64,000 bases of DNA from Citrobacter sp. RHB25-C09 (GCF_013836145.1 NZ_CP057483.1:496001-560000); one strand, 5' to 3'. Shown: positions 33,927 to 42,901, counted from the stretch's first letter. Made by a program: numbers and translations. The notes: a model not told the origin generated them from the letters alone.

Positions 33927-35867
33927 TTGAGTGACATGGCGAAAAACCTAATACTCTGGCTGGTCATAGCCGTTGTGCTGATGTCAGTATTCCAGAGCTT
34001 TGGGCCCAGCGAGTCTAATGGCCGTAAGGTGGATTACTCTACCTTCCTGCAAGAGGTCAATAACGACCAGGTTCGTGAAGCGCGTATCAATGGACGTGAG
34101 ATCAACGTTACCAAGAAAGATAGTAACCGTTACACGACCTACATTCCGGTAAACGATCCGAAGCTGCTTGATAACCTGCTGACCAAGAACGTTAAAGTTG
34201 TTGGCGAACCACCTGAAGAGCCAAGCCTGCTGGCTTCGATCTTCATTTCCTGGTTCCCAATGCTGCTATTGATTGGTGTCTGGATCTTCTTTATGCGTCA
34301 GATGCAGGGCGGTGGTGGCAAAGGTGCCATGTCGTTCGGCAAGAGCAAAGCGCGCATGCTGACGGAAGATCAGATTAAAACCACCTTTGCTGACGTTGCC
34401 GGGTGTGACGAAGCGAAAGAAGAAGTGGGCGAACTGGTCGAATACCTGCGTGAGCCGAGCCGCTTCCAGAAACTGGGCGGTAAGATCCCGAAAGGTGTTC
34501 TGATGGTCGGCCCTCCGGGTACCGGTAAAACCCTGCTGGCGAAAGCCATCGCCGGGGAAGCGAAGGTGCCATTCTTTACGATTTCTGGTTCTGACTTCGT
34601 TGAAATGTTCGTGGGTGTCGGTGCATCTCGTGTGCGTGACATGTTTGAGCAGGCCAAGAAAGCAGCACCGTGCATTATCTTTATCGATGAAATCGACGCC
34701 GTAGGCCGCCAGCGTGGTGCGGGCCTGGGTGGTGGTCACGATGAACGTGAACAGACGCTGAACCAGATGCTGGTTGAGATGGACGGCTTCGAAGGTAACG
34801 AAGGTATCATCGTTATCGCGGCAACTAACCGTCCGGACGTCCTTGACCCAGCGCTGCTGCGTCCTGGCCGTTTCGACCGTCAGGTTGTGGTCGGTCTGCC
34901 AGATGTTCGCGGTCGTGAACAGATTCTGAAAGTCCATATGCGTCGCGTACCGCTGGCGCCGGATATCGACGCGGCAATCATTGCCCGTGGTACCCCTGGC
35001 TTCTCCGGTGCGGACCTGGCGAACCTGGTCAACGAAGCTGCGCTGTTTGCTGCCCGTGGTAACAAGCGCGTCGTTTCAATGGTTGAGTTCGAAAAAGCGA
35101 AAGACAAAATCATGATGGGTGCGGAACGTCGCTCCATGGTGATGACGGAAGCGCAGAAAGAGTCGACCGCGTATCACGAAGCGGGCCACGCGATTATCGG
35201 TCGTCTGGTGCCGGAACACGATCCGGTCCATAAAGTCACGATTATTCCTCGTGGCCGTGCGCTGGGTGTGACATTCTTCCTGCCTGAAGGTGACGCAATT
35301 AGCGCCAGTCGTCAGAAGCTGGAAAGCCAGATTTCAACCTTGTACGGTGGCCGCCTGGCAGAAGAGATCATCTACGGCGTAGAGCATGTTTCTACCGGTG
35401 CGTCGAACGACATTAAAGTCGCGACAAACCTGGCGCGTAACATGGTCACGCAATGGGGGTTCTCCGACAAACTCGGTCCGCTGCTGTATGCGGAAGAAGA
35501 GGGAGAAGTATTCCTCGGCCGCAGCGTGGCGAAAGCGAAACACATGTCCGATGAGACGGCGCGTATCATCGACCAGGAAGTGAAAGCACTGATTGAACGT
35601 AACTACAATCGTGCGCGTCAGCTCCTGAATGACAACATGGACATCCTGCACGCAATGAAAGATGCGCTCATGAAATATGAAACCATCGATGCGCCGCAGA
35701 TAGATGACCTGATGGCTCGCCGCGATGTTCGTCCGCCAGCAGGCTGGGAAGAACCCGGTTCTAACAATTCTGACAACAATGGCACTCCTCGTGCGCCGCG
35801 CCCGGTTGATGAACCGCGCACGCCGAACCCAGGTAACACCATGTCAGAGCAGTTAGGCGACAAATAA
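33927..35867 (+). CDS. ftsH: ATP-dependent zinc metalloprotease FtsH
   Basis: Membrane AAA protease that degrades RpoH, LpxC and damaged membrane proteins. Two membrane segments (about 7-27 and 100-120), Walker A GPPGTGKT, Walker B IIFIDEID, SRH ATNRPDVLDPALLRPGR, and the zinc site HEAGH are present. The TTG at 33927 has AGAGG 8 bases upstream and gives 646 residues; the ATG at 33936 gives 643 and the usual N-terminus MAKNLILW. The ribosome-binding spacing favours TTG. The low-complexity tail ends in MSEQLGDK. Confidence 0.98.
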   Translation: MSDMAKNLILWLVIAVVLMSVFQSFGPSESNGRKVDYSTFLQEVNNDQVREARINGREINVTKKDSNRYTTYIPVNDPKLLDNLLTKNVKVVGEPPEEPSLLASIFISWFPMLLLIGVWIFFMRQMQGGGGKGAMSFGKSKARMLTEDQIKTTFADVAGCDEAKEEVGELVEYLREPSRFQKLGGKIPKGVLMVGPPGTGKTLLAKAIAGEAKVPFFTISGSDFVEMFVGVGASRVRDMFEQAKKAAPCIIFIDEIDAVGRQRGAGLGGGHDEREQTLNQMLVEMDGFEGNEGIIVIAATNRPDVLDPALLRPGRFDRQVVVGLPDVRGREQILKVHMRRVPLAPDIDAAIIARGTPGFSGADLANLVNEAALFAARGNKRVVSMVEFEKAKDKIMMGAERRSMVMTEAQKESTAYHEAGHAIIGRLVPEHDPVHKVTIIPRGRALGVTFFLPEGDAISASRQKLESQISTLYGGRLAEEIIYGVEHVSTGASNDIKVATNLARNMVTQWGFSDKLGPLLYAEEEGEVFLGRSVAKAKHMSDETARIIDQEVKALIERNYNRARQLLNDNMDILHAMKDALMKYETIDAPQIDDLMARRDVRPPAGWEEPGSNNSDNNGTPRAPRPVDEPRTPNPGNTMSEQLGDK

Positions 35868-35900
35868 GTTATCGTTTAGTGATGACGCTGCTACACCTGA

Positions 35901-35930
35901 AACCCTGGGGCTTGCTCCGGGGTTTTTTCT
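35901..35930 (+). terminator. Terminator after ftsH
   Basis: AACCCTGG/CCGGGGTT with loop GGCTTGCT, then TTTTTT, sits 33 bases after the ftsH stop and before folP. Confidence 0.85.
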
Positions 35931-35959
35931 TTTCGCAATAAACTTCAGAAGGATTAGCT

Positions 35960-36808
35960 ATGAAACTCTCCGCCCAGGGCTCCACGCTGGATCTCTCTCA
36001 CCCACACGTAATGGGCATTCTCAACGTCACGCCGGATTCGTTCTCCGATGGTGGTACGCACAATACGTTGGTAGAGGCGGTGAAACATGCCAATCTGATG
36101 ATTAACGCTGGGGCCACCATTATTGATGTGGGCGGTGAATCCACACGTCCTGGCGCGGCAGATGTCAGCGTAGAGGAAGAGTTGTCGCGGGTGATTCCGG
36201 TTGTCGAGGCGATTGCTCAACGCTTTGAAGTCTGGATTTCCGTCGATACCTCTAAGCCAGAGGTGATCCGCGAATCGGCCAGAGTCGGTGCTCACATCAT
36301 TAACGACATTCGTTCCCTCACTGAACCCGGCGCGCTGGAAGCGGCTGCGGAAACCGATTTGCCAGTCTGCCTGATGCATATGCAAGGGCAGCCAAAAACC
36401 ATGCAGGAAGCGCCCAAATACGACGACGTGTTTGCTGAGGTCAATCGCTACTTTATTGAGCAAATAGCACGTTGTGAAAGGGCCGGTATCGCAAAAGAGA
36501 AATTGTTGCTCGACCCGGGATTCGGTTTCGGTAAAAATCTCTCTCACAACTATACATTACTGGCGCGTCTGGCTGAATTTCACCATTTTAACCTGCCGCT
36601 GCTGGTAGGAATGTCACGTAAATCGATGGTAGGCCAACTGCTCAACGTAGGGCCCTCCGAGCGTCTGAGCGGTAGCCTGGCCTGTGCGGTCATTGCGGCT
36701 ATGCAGGGAGCGCATATCATTCGTGTTCATGACGTCAAAGAAACTGTAGAAGCGATGCGTGTGGTGGAAGCCACATTGTCAGCAAAGGAAAATAAACGCT
36801 ATGAGTAA
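35960..36808 (+). CDS. folP: Dihydropteroate synthase FolP
   Basis: Joins p-aminobenzoate to the pterin diphosphate in folate synthesis; sulfonamide target. The 282 residues contain the family blocks GILNVTPDSFSDGG, GGESTRPGA, the NDIRS segment and GFGFGKNLSHN. Substitutions linked with resistance cannot be judged without alignment. The stop overlaps the glmM start by 8 bases. Confidence 0.97.
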   Translation: MKLSAQGSTLDLSHPHVMGILNVTPDSFSDGGTHNTLVEAVKHANLMINAGATIIDVGGESTRPGAADVSVEEELSRVIPVVEAIAQRFEVWISVDTSKPEVIRESARVGAHIINDIRSLTEPGALEAAAETDLPVCLMHMQGQPKTMQEAPKYDDVFAEVNRYFIEQIARCERAGIAKEKLLLDPGFGFGKNLSHNYTLLARLAEFHHFNLPLLVGMSRKSMVGQLLNVGPSERLSGSLACAVIAAMQGAHIIRVHDVKETVEAMRVVEATLSAKENKRYE

Positions 36809-38138
36809 CCGTAAATATTTTGGAACCGATGGGATTCGTGGGCGGGTAGGTGATGCGCCAATTACACCTGATTTTGTGCTTAAGCTTGGTTGGGCGGCTG
36901 GAAAAGTGTTGGCACGCCACGGTTCTCGTAAAATCATCATCGGTAAGGACACGCGTATTTCCGGTTACATGCTGGAATCTGCTCTTGAAGCAGGGCTGGC
37001 TGCGGCAGGTTTGTCCGCGTCGTTTACTGGCCCGATGCCGACGCCAGCGGTGGCGTATCTGACGCGCACGTTCCGTGCCGAGGCCGGGATTGTGATCTCA
37101 GCATCACATAACCCATTCTATGATAACGGTATCAAATTCTTTTCCATCGACGGGACTAAACTGCCGGATGCGGTAGAAGAAGCTATTGAAGCGGAAATGG
37201 AAAAAGAGATCACCTGCGTGGACTCCGCAGAGCTGGGCAAAGCCAGCCGCATTGTTGACGCCGCCGGCCGCTACATTGAGTTTTGTAAGGGCACATTCCC
37301 GAATGAACTGAGCCTGAATGAACTTAAAATTGTCGTGGATTGCGCTAACGGCGCGACCTATCACATTGCGCCAAACGTACTGCGTGAACTGGGTGCGACT
37401 GTGATTGCGATTGGTTGTGAGCCAAACGGCGTCAACATCAATGAAGAAGTAGGCGCCACCGATGTGCGTGCTTTGCAGGCGCGTGTCATTGCAGAAAAAG
37501 CCGATCTGGGTATTGCGCTCGACGGCGACGGCGACCGCGTCATTATGGTTGACCATGAAGGCAATAAGGTCGATGGCGATCAGATTATGTATATCATCGC
37601 CCGTGAAGCACTGCGCCAGGGGCAACTGCGCGGTGGCGCGGTGGGGACCCTGATGAGTAACATGGGGCTGGAGCTGGCGCTGAAACAACTGGGCATTCCG
37701 TTTACCCGCGCGAAAGTGGGCGACCGCTACGTTCTGGAAAAAATGCAGGAAAAAGGCTGGCGCATCGGGGCGGAAAACTCCGGTCACGTCATTCTGCTGG
37801 ATAAAACCACCACCGGCGACGGCATTGTAGCGGGCCTGCAGGTGTTGGCGGCGATGGTGCGTAATCACATGAGCCTCCATGACCTGTGCAGCGGTATGAA
37901 AATGTTCCCGCAGATTCTGGTCAATGTGCGCTACACGGCAGGCAGTGGCGATCCGTTGGAAAATGAAACGGTTAAAGCGGTGATGGCCGACGTTGAAGCG
38001 GCGCTGGGAAGCCGTGGCCGTGTTCTGCTGCGTAAGTCGGGTACCGAGCCGTTAATCCGCGTGATGGTGGAAGGCGAAGACGAAGCGCAGGTGACAGAAT
38101 TTGCTCACCGGATTGCAGATGCAGTAAAAGCGGTTTAA
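36801..38138 (+). CDS. glmM: Phosphoglucosamine mutase GlmM
   Basis: Converts glucosamine-6-phosphate to glucosamine-1-phosphate for UDP-GlcNAc, feeding MurA and LPS. The 445 residues carry the phosphoserine loop ISASHNP (S102), the metal loop DGDGDR near 240, and a C-terminal RKSGTEPLIRVM phosphate-binding motif. The start MSNRKYFGTDGIRG overlaps the end of folP by 8 bases, implying coupling. Confidence 0.98.
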   Translation: MSNRKYFGTDGIRGRVGDAPITPDFVLKLGWAAGKVLARHGSRKIIIGKDTRISGYMLESALEAGLAAAGLSASFTGPMPTPAVAYLTRTFRAEAGIVISASHNPFYDNGIKFFSIDGTKLPDAVEEAIEAEMEKEITCVDSAELGKASRIVDAAGRYIEFCKGTFPNELSLNELKIVVDCANGATYHIAPNVLRELGATVIAIGCEPNGVNINEEVGATDVRALQARVIAEKADLGIALDGDGDRVIMVDHEGNKVDGDQIMYIIAREALRQGQLRGGAVGTLMSNMGLELALKQLGIPFTRAKVGDRYVLEKMQEKGWRIGAENSGHVILLDKTTTGDGIVAGLQVLAAMVRNHMSLHDLCSGMKMFPQILVNVRYTAGSGDPLENETVKAVMADVEAALGSRGRVLLRKSGTEPLIRVMVEGEDEAQVTEFAHRIADAVKAV

Positions 38139-38156
38139 AGATTAACTTAACTGCAT

Positions 38157-38182
38157 AAAAAGGCGGCATTTGCCGCCTTTTT
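38157..38182 (+). terminator. Terminator after glmM
   Basis: AAAAAGGCGGC-ATTT-GCCGCCTTTTT, 18 bases past the glmM stop. Confidence 0.88.
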
Positions 38183-38366
38183 ACGACTGGAAGACAAGGG
38201 TTTTGCTGTTTTTTTCCGCAGTTGATACAATGCGCCAAAATTGCCCTTGCGAAGGTCATTCGCTTTGGTTAGTATTCACACCCGCTTCAGTGGGAAACAG
38301 TAAATTATCCCGCATTATTGGTTTGAAGCATTGGTATGCGGCAACTCCGCAAGGAACAGGTTGATT

Positions 38367-38699
38367 ATGTACGAAGCTCTTTTAGTAGTTTTCCTTATTG
38401 TAGCCATTGGCCTTGTAGGTCTGATCATGCTGCAACAAGGTAAAGGCGCTGATATGGGAGCCTCCTTTGGAGCAGGCGCTTCCGCTACGCTGTTTGGTTC
38501 AAGTGGTTCTGGTAACTTCATGACCCGCATGACGGCTATTCTGGGAACGTTATTCTTCATCATCAGTCTGGTGTTGGGCAATATCAATAGCAACAAAACC
38601 AATAAAGGAAGTGAGTGGGATAACCTGAGCGCGCCGGCGAAAACCGAGCAACCTCAACCCGCTGCTCCGGCTAAGCCGACCAGCGATATCCCGCAGTAA
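38367..38699 (+). CDS. secG: Protein translocase subunit SecG
   Basis: Small SecYEG subunit (110 residues) with two membrane helices (about 1-22 and 52-74). The conserved loop between them includes LMLQQGKGADMGASFG-like sequence. Start MYEALLVVFLIVAIG at 38367 is chosen over an in-frame ATG-like start 36 bases upstream because it matches the family N-terminus and has AACAGGTTGATT before it. The C-terminus is proline/alanine-rich. tRNA-Leu follows 9 bases later. Confidence 0.96.
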   Translation: MYEALLVVFLIVAIGLVGLIMLQQGKGADMGASFGAGASATLFGSSGSGNFMTRMTAILGTLFFIISLVLGNINSNKTNKGSEWDNLSAPAKTEQPQPAAPAKPTSDIPQ

Positions 38700-38708
38700 G
38701 TATTCCGT

Positions 38709-38795
38709 ACCGAGGTGGTGGAATTGGTAGACACGCTACCTTGAGGTGGTAGTGCCCTAACGGGCTTGTGGGTTCGAGTCCCATCCTCGGTACCA
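38709..38795 (+). tRNA. leuU: tRNA-Leu (GAG)
   Basis: An 87-nt class II tRNA. Acceptor stem ACCGAGG/CCTCGGT, encoded CCA end, anticodon stem CTACC/GGTAG with loop TTGAGGT giving anticodon GAG, and a long variable arm (TGCCCTAACGGGCT). The T loop is TTCGAGT. It reads CUC/CUU codons. It lies directly after secG. Confidence 0.97.
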
Positions 38796-38807
38796 ATATT
38801 CCGAAAG

Positions 38808-38834
38808 AAAGACGCTGAAAAGCGTCTTTTTTTT
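38808..38834 (+). terminator. Terminator after tRNA-Leu
   Basis: AAAGACGCT-GAAA-AGCGTCTTTTTTTT begins 12 bases past the tRNA CCA end. Confidence 0.88.
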
Positions 38835-38865
38835 CGTCTGTTATTTGTGGCTGTTGTGTAGGCCA

Positions 38866-38943
38866 GTAGGCCGGATAAGGCGTTTACGCCGCCATCCGAC
38901 ATCATTGACAACGCCTGATGGCGCTACGATTATCTGGCCTGCA
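38866..38943. repeat. REP/BIME element (leuU-argG)
   Basis: Unit one GTAGGCCGGATAAGG...CGCCGCCATCCGAC (38866-38900) and inverted unit two GCCTGATGGCGCTACGATTA followed by TCTGGCCTGC (from 38914). It sits between convergent leuU and argG. Confidence 0.88.
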
Positions 38944-38967
38944 GGACATCCCACTCTATTCCGCACA

Positions 38968-38993
38968 TAAAAAAGGCCGCTTTCGCGGCCTTA
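38968..38993 (-). terminator. Terminator after argG
   Basis: Minus strand: AAGGCCGC-GAAA-GCGGCCTT followed by TTTT, 13 bases beyond the argG stop. Confidence 0.87.
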
Positions 38994-39006
38994 ACAGAGC
39001 GCATGC

Positions 39007-40350
39007 TTACTTCGCTTTGTTTTCCAGGTTTTCAACCTGCGGTAGACCCGTTGCAGAAGAGGCGGTAAGCAGGCCAGACTTCGCGTAGCCGAACAGCTTC
39101 TCACGGGTGTCGGTGATATCCAGGTTACGCATAGTCAACTGACCGATACGATCGTCCGGCGAGAATACGGAATCCCCTTTCTCCATCGTCAGACGCTCTG
39201 GCTTATAGGTCAGATTGTCAGAAACGGTGTTCAGGATCGAGTAGTCATTGCCGCGACGCAGTTCCAGCGTGACTTCACCCGTTATCTGGCTCGCAACCCA
39301 GCGTTGCAGACCATCACGCAGCATCAGCGCCTGCGAGTCAAACCAACGACCCTGATACAGCAGTTTACCCAGTTGACGACCATGAGCGTGATATTGCTCA
39401 ATGGTGTCTTCGTTGTGAATTCCGGTCAGCAGACGCTCGTAGGCGATATGCAGTAACGCCATTCCCGGCGCTTCATAAATGCCACGGCTTTTCGCTTCGA
39501 TAATACGGTTTTCGATCTGGTCGCTCATGCCCAGACCATGACGGCCACCAATACGGTTGGCTTCCAGCATCATTTCCACGTCGTCGCTAAAGGTTTTACC
39601 GTTCAGCGCCACCGGATGACCCTGCTCAAAACGCACGGTAACCTCTTCCGCTGGGATCTTCACGTTTTCATCCCAGAACTTCACACCCATGATGGGATTG
39701 ACAATCTTGACGCTGGAGTTGAGAAATTCCAGATCTTTCGCTTCATGCGTCGCACCGAGCATGTTGGAGTCAGTGGAGTAGGCTTTTTCGACGGACATTT
39801 TATAGTCGAACCCGCAGGCGATCATGAACTCTGACATTTCGTGGCGGCCACCTAACTCATCGATGAAGTCAGTATCCAGCCACGGCTTATAAATCTGAAG
39901 TTCGGCATTGGTCAGCAGGCCGTAACGATAGAAACGTTCGATATCGTTGCCTTTATAGGTGCTGCCGTCGCCCCAGATGTTCACGCCGTCTTCTTTCATC
40001 GCCGCGACCAGCATGGTGCCGGTCACTGCGCGTCCCAGCGGCGTGGTATTGAAATAGGTGAGCCCGCCGGTGGTGTTATGGAATGCGCCGCATTGAATCG
40101 CTGCAATACCTTCGGCAACCAATTGCTTACGGCAATCAATCAGACGAGCGTTCTCCGCACCGTATTCCATTGCGCGACGAGGGATCTCATTGTAATCGTC
40201 CTCGTCTGGCTGGCCCAGATTCGCAGTATATGCATATGGGACTGCCCCTTTTTTTCGCATCCACAGCAGCGCCGCGCTGGTGTCCAGACCGCCAGAAAAA
40301 GCGATGCCAATGCGTTGACCTACCGGAAGATGCTTGAGAATCGTCGTCAT
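39007..40350 (-). CDS. argG: Argininosuccinate synthase ArgG
   Basis: Condenses citrulline and aspartate with ATP in arginine synthesis. The 447 residues belong to the longer class of the enterobacterial enzyme. N-terminal PP-loop AFSGGLDTSAALLW (about 17-30) binds ATP. Tandem ARG boxes upstream indicate repression by ArgR with arginine. It is the only gene between tRNA-Leu and metY; the E. coli K-12 gene yhbX, which lies beside it there, is absent. Confidence 0.98.
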   Translation of the reverse strand: MTTILKHLPVGQRIGIAFSGGLDTSAALLWMRKKGAVPYAYTANLGQPDEDDYNEIPRRAMEYGAENARLIDCRKQLVAEGIAAIQCGAFHNTTGGLTYFNTTPLGRAVTGTMLVAAMKEDGVNIWGDGSTYKGNDIERFYRYGLLTNAELQIYKPWLDTDFIDELGGRHEMSEFMIACGFDYKMSVEKAYSTDSNMLGATHEAKDLEFLNSSVKIVNPIMGVKFWDENVKIPAEEVTVRFEQGHPVALNGKTFSDDVEMMLEANRIGGRHGLGMSDQIENRIIEAKSRGIYEAPGMALLHIAYERLLTGIHNEDTIEQYHAHGRQLGKLLYQGRWFDSQALMLRDGLQRWVASQITGEVTLELRRGNDYSILNTVSDNLTYKPERLTMEKGDSVFSPDDRIGQLTMRNLDITDTREKLFGYAKSGLLTASSATGLPQVENLENKAK

Positions 40351-40401
40351 AAAATAGAACCCTGCTTGATTGACTGATAGTGAGTTTGGCTTTCTGCTCT
40401 C

Positions 40402-40440
40402 AGTGCATGTTTATGCAAAATAAATGAGTTTTCATTTAAT
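40402..40440. promoter_or_regulatory. Tandem ARG boxes (ArgR operator)
   Basis: Two 18-bp imperfect palindromes, AGTGCATGTTTATGCAAA (40402-40419) and AATGAGTTTTCATTTAAT (40423-40440), are separated by exactly 3 bp, the standard ArgR hexamer geometry. They lie 52-90 bases upstream of argG and about 90 bases upstream of the metY promoter, so ArgR could act on both. Confidence 0.8.
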
Positions 40441-40526
40441 CATTTTTTTTCGAAGACAGGAAGAGTTTAGTCATTTTTTCCTGAAATAACGCCAGTCATG
40501 ACCAGAAAGGTTGCGGGTTTTCAAGG

Positions 40527-40556
40527 TTGACAGAATGGGGCAAATATCAATATACT
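40527..40556 (+). promoter_or_regulatory. Promoter of the metY-rimP-nusA-infB operon
   Basis: TTGACA (40527-40532), 18 bases, TATACT (40551-40556). Predicted start near 40563, about 85 bases before metY. This is a strong, near-consensus sigma-70 promoter. Confidence 0.8.
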
Positions 40557-40571
40557 ACGCACAGATTTTAC

Positions 40572-40590
40572 GTCCCGTCCTCGGTACCAA
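40572..40590 (+). repeat. tRNA-Leu 3'-end remnant (direct repeat of leuU)
   Basis: GTCCCGTCCTCGGTACCAA matches the leuU 3' end at 38778-38796 in 18 of 19 bases, including CCA. It is in the same orientation, 1794 bp from the original, and begins about 10 bases after the predicted metY-operon transcript start. No complete tRNA surrounds it. Confidence 0.75.
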
Positions 40591-40647
40591 ATCCCAGCAG
40601 TATTTGCATCTTTTACCCAAAACGAGTAAAATTTGCCACGTTTCAGG

Positions 40648-40724
<77 letters not shown>

Positions 40725-40847
40725 ACTTTCCCTTAGAGTTCTTTTTCAAATATACTGTGAAGACTTTGGCCTTCGTAGCTGGATTTGAAAAAAATTCTTC
40801 TGGAAGGTTCTCCAGACCGCAGTTGCGGTTATAGGGTTCAGTTATCT

Positions 40848-40875
40848 AAAGCCCCGATTTATCGGGGTTTTTTGT
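40848..40875 (+). terminator. First terminator of the rimP leader
   Basis: AAAGCCCCGAT-TT-ATCGGGGTTTTTTG: an intrinsic terminator between metY and rimP. A small hairpin ACCGCA-GT-TGCGGT (40816-40829) precedes it. This belongs to the rimP-leader attenuator known in enterobacteria, where NusA acts on its own operon. Confidence 0.85.
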
Positions 40876-40894
40876 TATCTGACTACAGAATAAC

Positions 40895-40915
40895 TGGGCT
40901 TTAGGCCCTTTTTTT
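40895..40915 (+). terminator. Second terminator of the rimP leader
   Basis: GGGC-TTTAG-GCCC followed by T7 (to 40915), only 18 bases before the rimP start. Tandem terminators before a nusA operon fit transcription attenuation. Confidence 0.75.
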
Positions 40916-40932
40916 ATGTCTTGGGGGTGGGC

Positions 40933-41385
40933 TTGTCCACATTAGAGCAAAAATTAACAGAGATGATTACAGCGCCAGTTGAAGCCCTGGGTTACGAACT
41001 GGTCGGCATCGAATTTATCCGCGGTCGCACATCCACACTGCGCATCTATATTGATAGTGAAGATGGCATCAATGTTGATGATTGTGCTGATGTGAGCCAC
41101 CAGGTAAGCGCGGTGATGGATGTTGAAGACCCGATCACTGTGGCTTACAACCTGGAAGTCTCCTCACCGGGGCTCGATCGTCCAATGTTCACTGCTGAGC
41201 ATTATGTCCGTTTCCTGGGTGAAGAAGTGTCGCTGGTACTCCGCATGGCGGTGCAGAACCGTCGTAAATGGCAGGGTGTCATCAAAGCGGTGGACGGTGA
41301 AATGATCACTGTCACTGTCGAAGGTAAAGATGAAGTGTTCGCGCTGAGTAATATCCAGAAGGCGAACCTGGTTCCCCACTTTTAA
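40933..41385 (+). CDS. rimP: Ribosome maturation factor RimP
   Basis: Assists 30S subunit maturation by helping S12 and S19 assembly. The 150 residues start with TTG (LSTLEQKLTEM) at 40933, preceded by GGGGGTGG; the open frame starts 12 bases earlier but lacks support. The conserved SPGLDRPMFT motif is present. It is separated from nusA by 28 bases. Confidence 0.96.
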   Translation: MSTLEQKLTEMITAPVEALGYELVGIEFIRGRTSTLRIYIDSEDGINVDDCADVSHQVSAVMDVEDPITVAYNLEVSSPGLDRPMFTAEHYVRFLGEEVSLVLRMAVQNRRKWQGVIKAVDGEMITVTVEGKDEVFALSNIQKANLVPHF

Positions 41386-41413
41386 AAGTCTGGATTGAGG
41401 TGAAAAGCCCGCG

Positions 41414-42901
41414 ATGAACAAAGAAATTTTGGCCGTTGTTGAAGCCGTATCGAACGAAAAGGCGCTGCCACGCGAGAAGATTTTTGAAGCGCTGGAAAGT
41501 GCGCTGGCCACAGCAACGAAGAAAAAATATGAACAAGAGATCGACGTTCGCGTAGAAATCGATCGTAAAAGCGGTGATTTCGATACGTTCCGTCGCTGGC
41601 TGATCGTCGAAGAAGTGACCCAACCAACGAAAGAAATTACGCTGGAAGCGGCACGCTTTGAAGACGAGAGCCTGAACCTGGGTGGTTATGTTGAAGATCA
41701 GATTGAATCTGTCACCTTCGACCGTATCACAACCCAGACTGCGAAGCAGGTTATCGTACAGAAGGTTCGTGAAGCTGAACGCGCAATGGTTGTCGATCAG
41801 TTCCGTGAACACGAAGGCGAAATCATCACTGGCGTGGTGAAGAAAGTAAACCGTGACAACATCTCTCTGGATCTGGGCAGCAACGCTGAAGCCGTGATCC
41901 TGCGTGAAGACATGCTGCCGCGTGAAAACTTCCGCCCTGGCGACCGTATCCGTGGCGTTCTGTACGCAGTGCGTCCGGAAGCGCGTGGTGCGCAACTGTT
42001 CGTTACGCGTTCCAAACCGGAAATGCTGATCGAACTGTTCCGCATTGAAGTGCCAGAAATTGGCGAAGAAGTGATCGAAATTAAAGCGGCGGCGCGCGAT
42101 CCGGGTTCCCGTGCGAAAATCGCGGTGAAAACCAACGACAAGCGTATCGACCCGGTCGGTGCTTGCGTCGGTATGCGTGGCGCACGTGTTCAGGCGGTTT
42201 CTACCGAACTGGGCGGCGAACGCATCGATATCGTCCTGTGGGATGATAACCCGGCGCAGTTTGTGATTAATGCGATGGCACCCGCTGACGTCGCATCTAT
42301 CGTGGTGGATGAAGATAAACACACCATGGATATTGCTGTTGAAGCCGGTAACCTGGCACAGGCGATTGGACGTAATGGTCAGAACGTTCGCCTGGCTTCG
42401 CAGTTAAGCGGTTGGGAACTCAACGTGATGACCGTTGATGACCTTCAGGCTAAACATCAGGCAGAAGCACACGCTGCTATCGACACCTTCACCAAATATC
42501 TCGATATTGATGAAGATTTTGCCACAGTTCTGGTTGAAGAGGGTTTTGCGACCCTGGAAGAACTGGCCTACGTGCCAATGAAAGAACTGCTGGAAATTGA
42601 TGGCCTTGATGAGCCGACCGTTGAAGCACTGCGTGAGCGTGCTAAAAACGCACTGACCACTCTGGCACTGGCCCAGGAAGAAAGCCTCGGTGACAACAAA
42701 CCGGCTGACGATCTGCTGAATCTGGAAGGATTGGATCGTGAAATGGCTTTCAAACTGGCAGCCCGTGGTGTTTGTACGCTGGAAGATCTCGCCGAACAGG
42801 GCATTGATGATCTGGCTGATATCGAAGGGTTGACCGACGAAAAAGCCGGAGAGCTGATTATGGCTGCCCGTAATATTTGCTGGTTCGGTGACGAAGCGTA
42901 A
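41414..42901 (+). CDS. nusA: Transcription termination/antitermination factor NusA
   Basis: RNA polymerase-associated factor (495 residues) acting in pausing, termination and antitermination. Domains in order: N-terminal polymerase-binding (1-130), S1 (about 135-200), KH1 and KH2 (about 200-345), and two acidic repeats AR1/AR2 (about 360-495), the last ending in GLTDEKAGELIMAARNICW. It lies between rimP and infB. Confidence 0.98.
   Translation: MNKEILAVVEAVSNEKALPREKIFEALESALATATKKKYEQEIDVRVEIDRKSGDFDTFRRWLIVEEVTQPTKEITLEAARFEDESLNLGGYVEDQIESVTFDRITTQTAKQVIVQKVREAERAMVVDQFREHEGEIITGVVKKVNRDNISLDLGSNAEAVILREDMLPRENFRPGDRIRGVLYAVRPEARGAQLFVTRSKPEMLIELFRIEVPEIGEEVIEIKAAARDPGSRAKIAVKTNDKRIDPVGACVGMRGARVQAVSTELGGERIDIVLWDDNPAQFVINAMAPADVASIVVDEDKHTMDIAVEAGNLAQAIGRNGQNVRLASQLSGWELNVMTVDDLQAKHQAEAHAAIDTFTKYLDIDEDFATVLVEEGFATLEELAYVPMKELLEIDGLDEPTVEALRERAKNALTTLALAQEESLGDNKPADDLLNLEGLDREMAFKLAARGVCTLEDLAEQGIDDLADIEGLTDEKAGELIMAARNICWFGDEA

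Noticed and set aside
41312..42322. 336-codon antisense frame over nusA
   Set aside because: Shadow frame; nusA is unmistakable on the plus strand.
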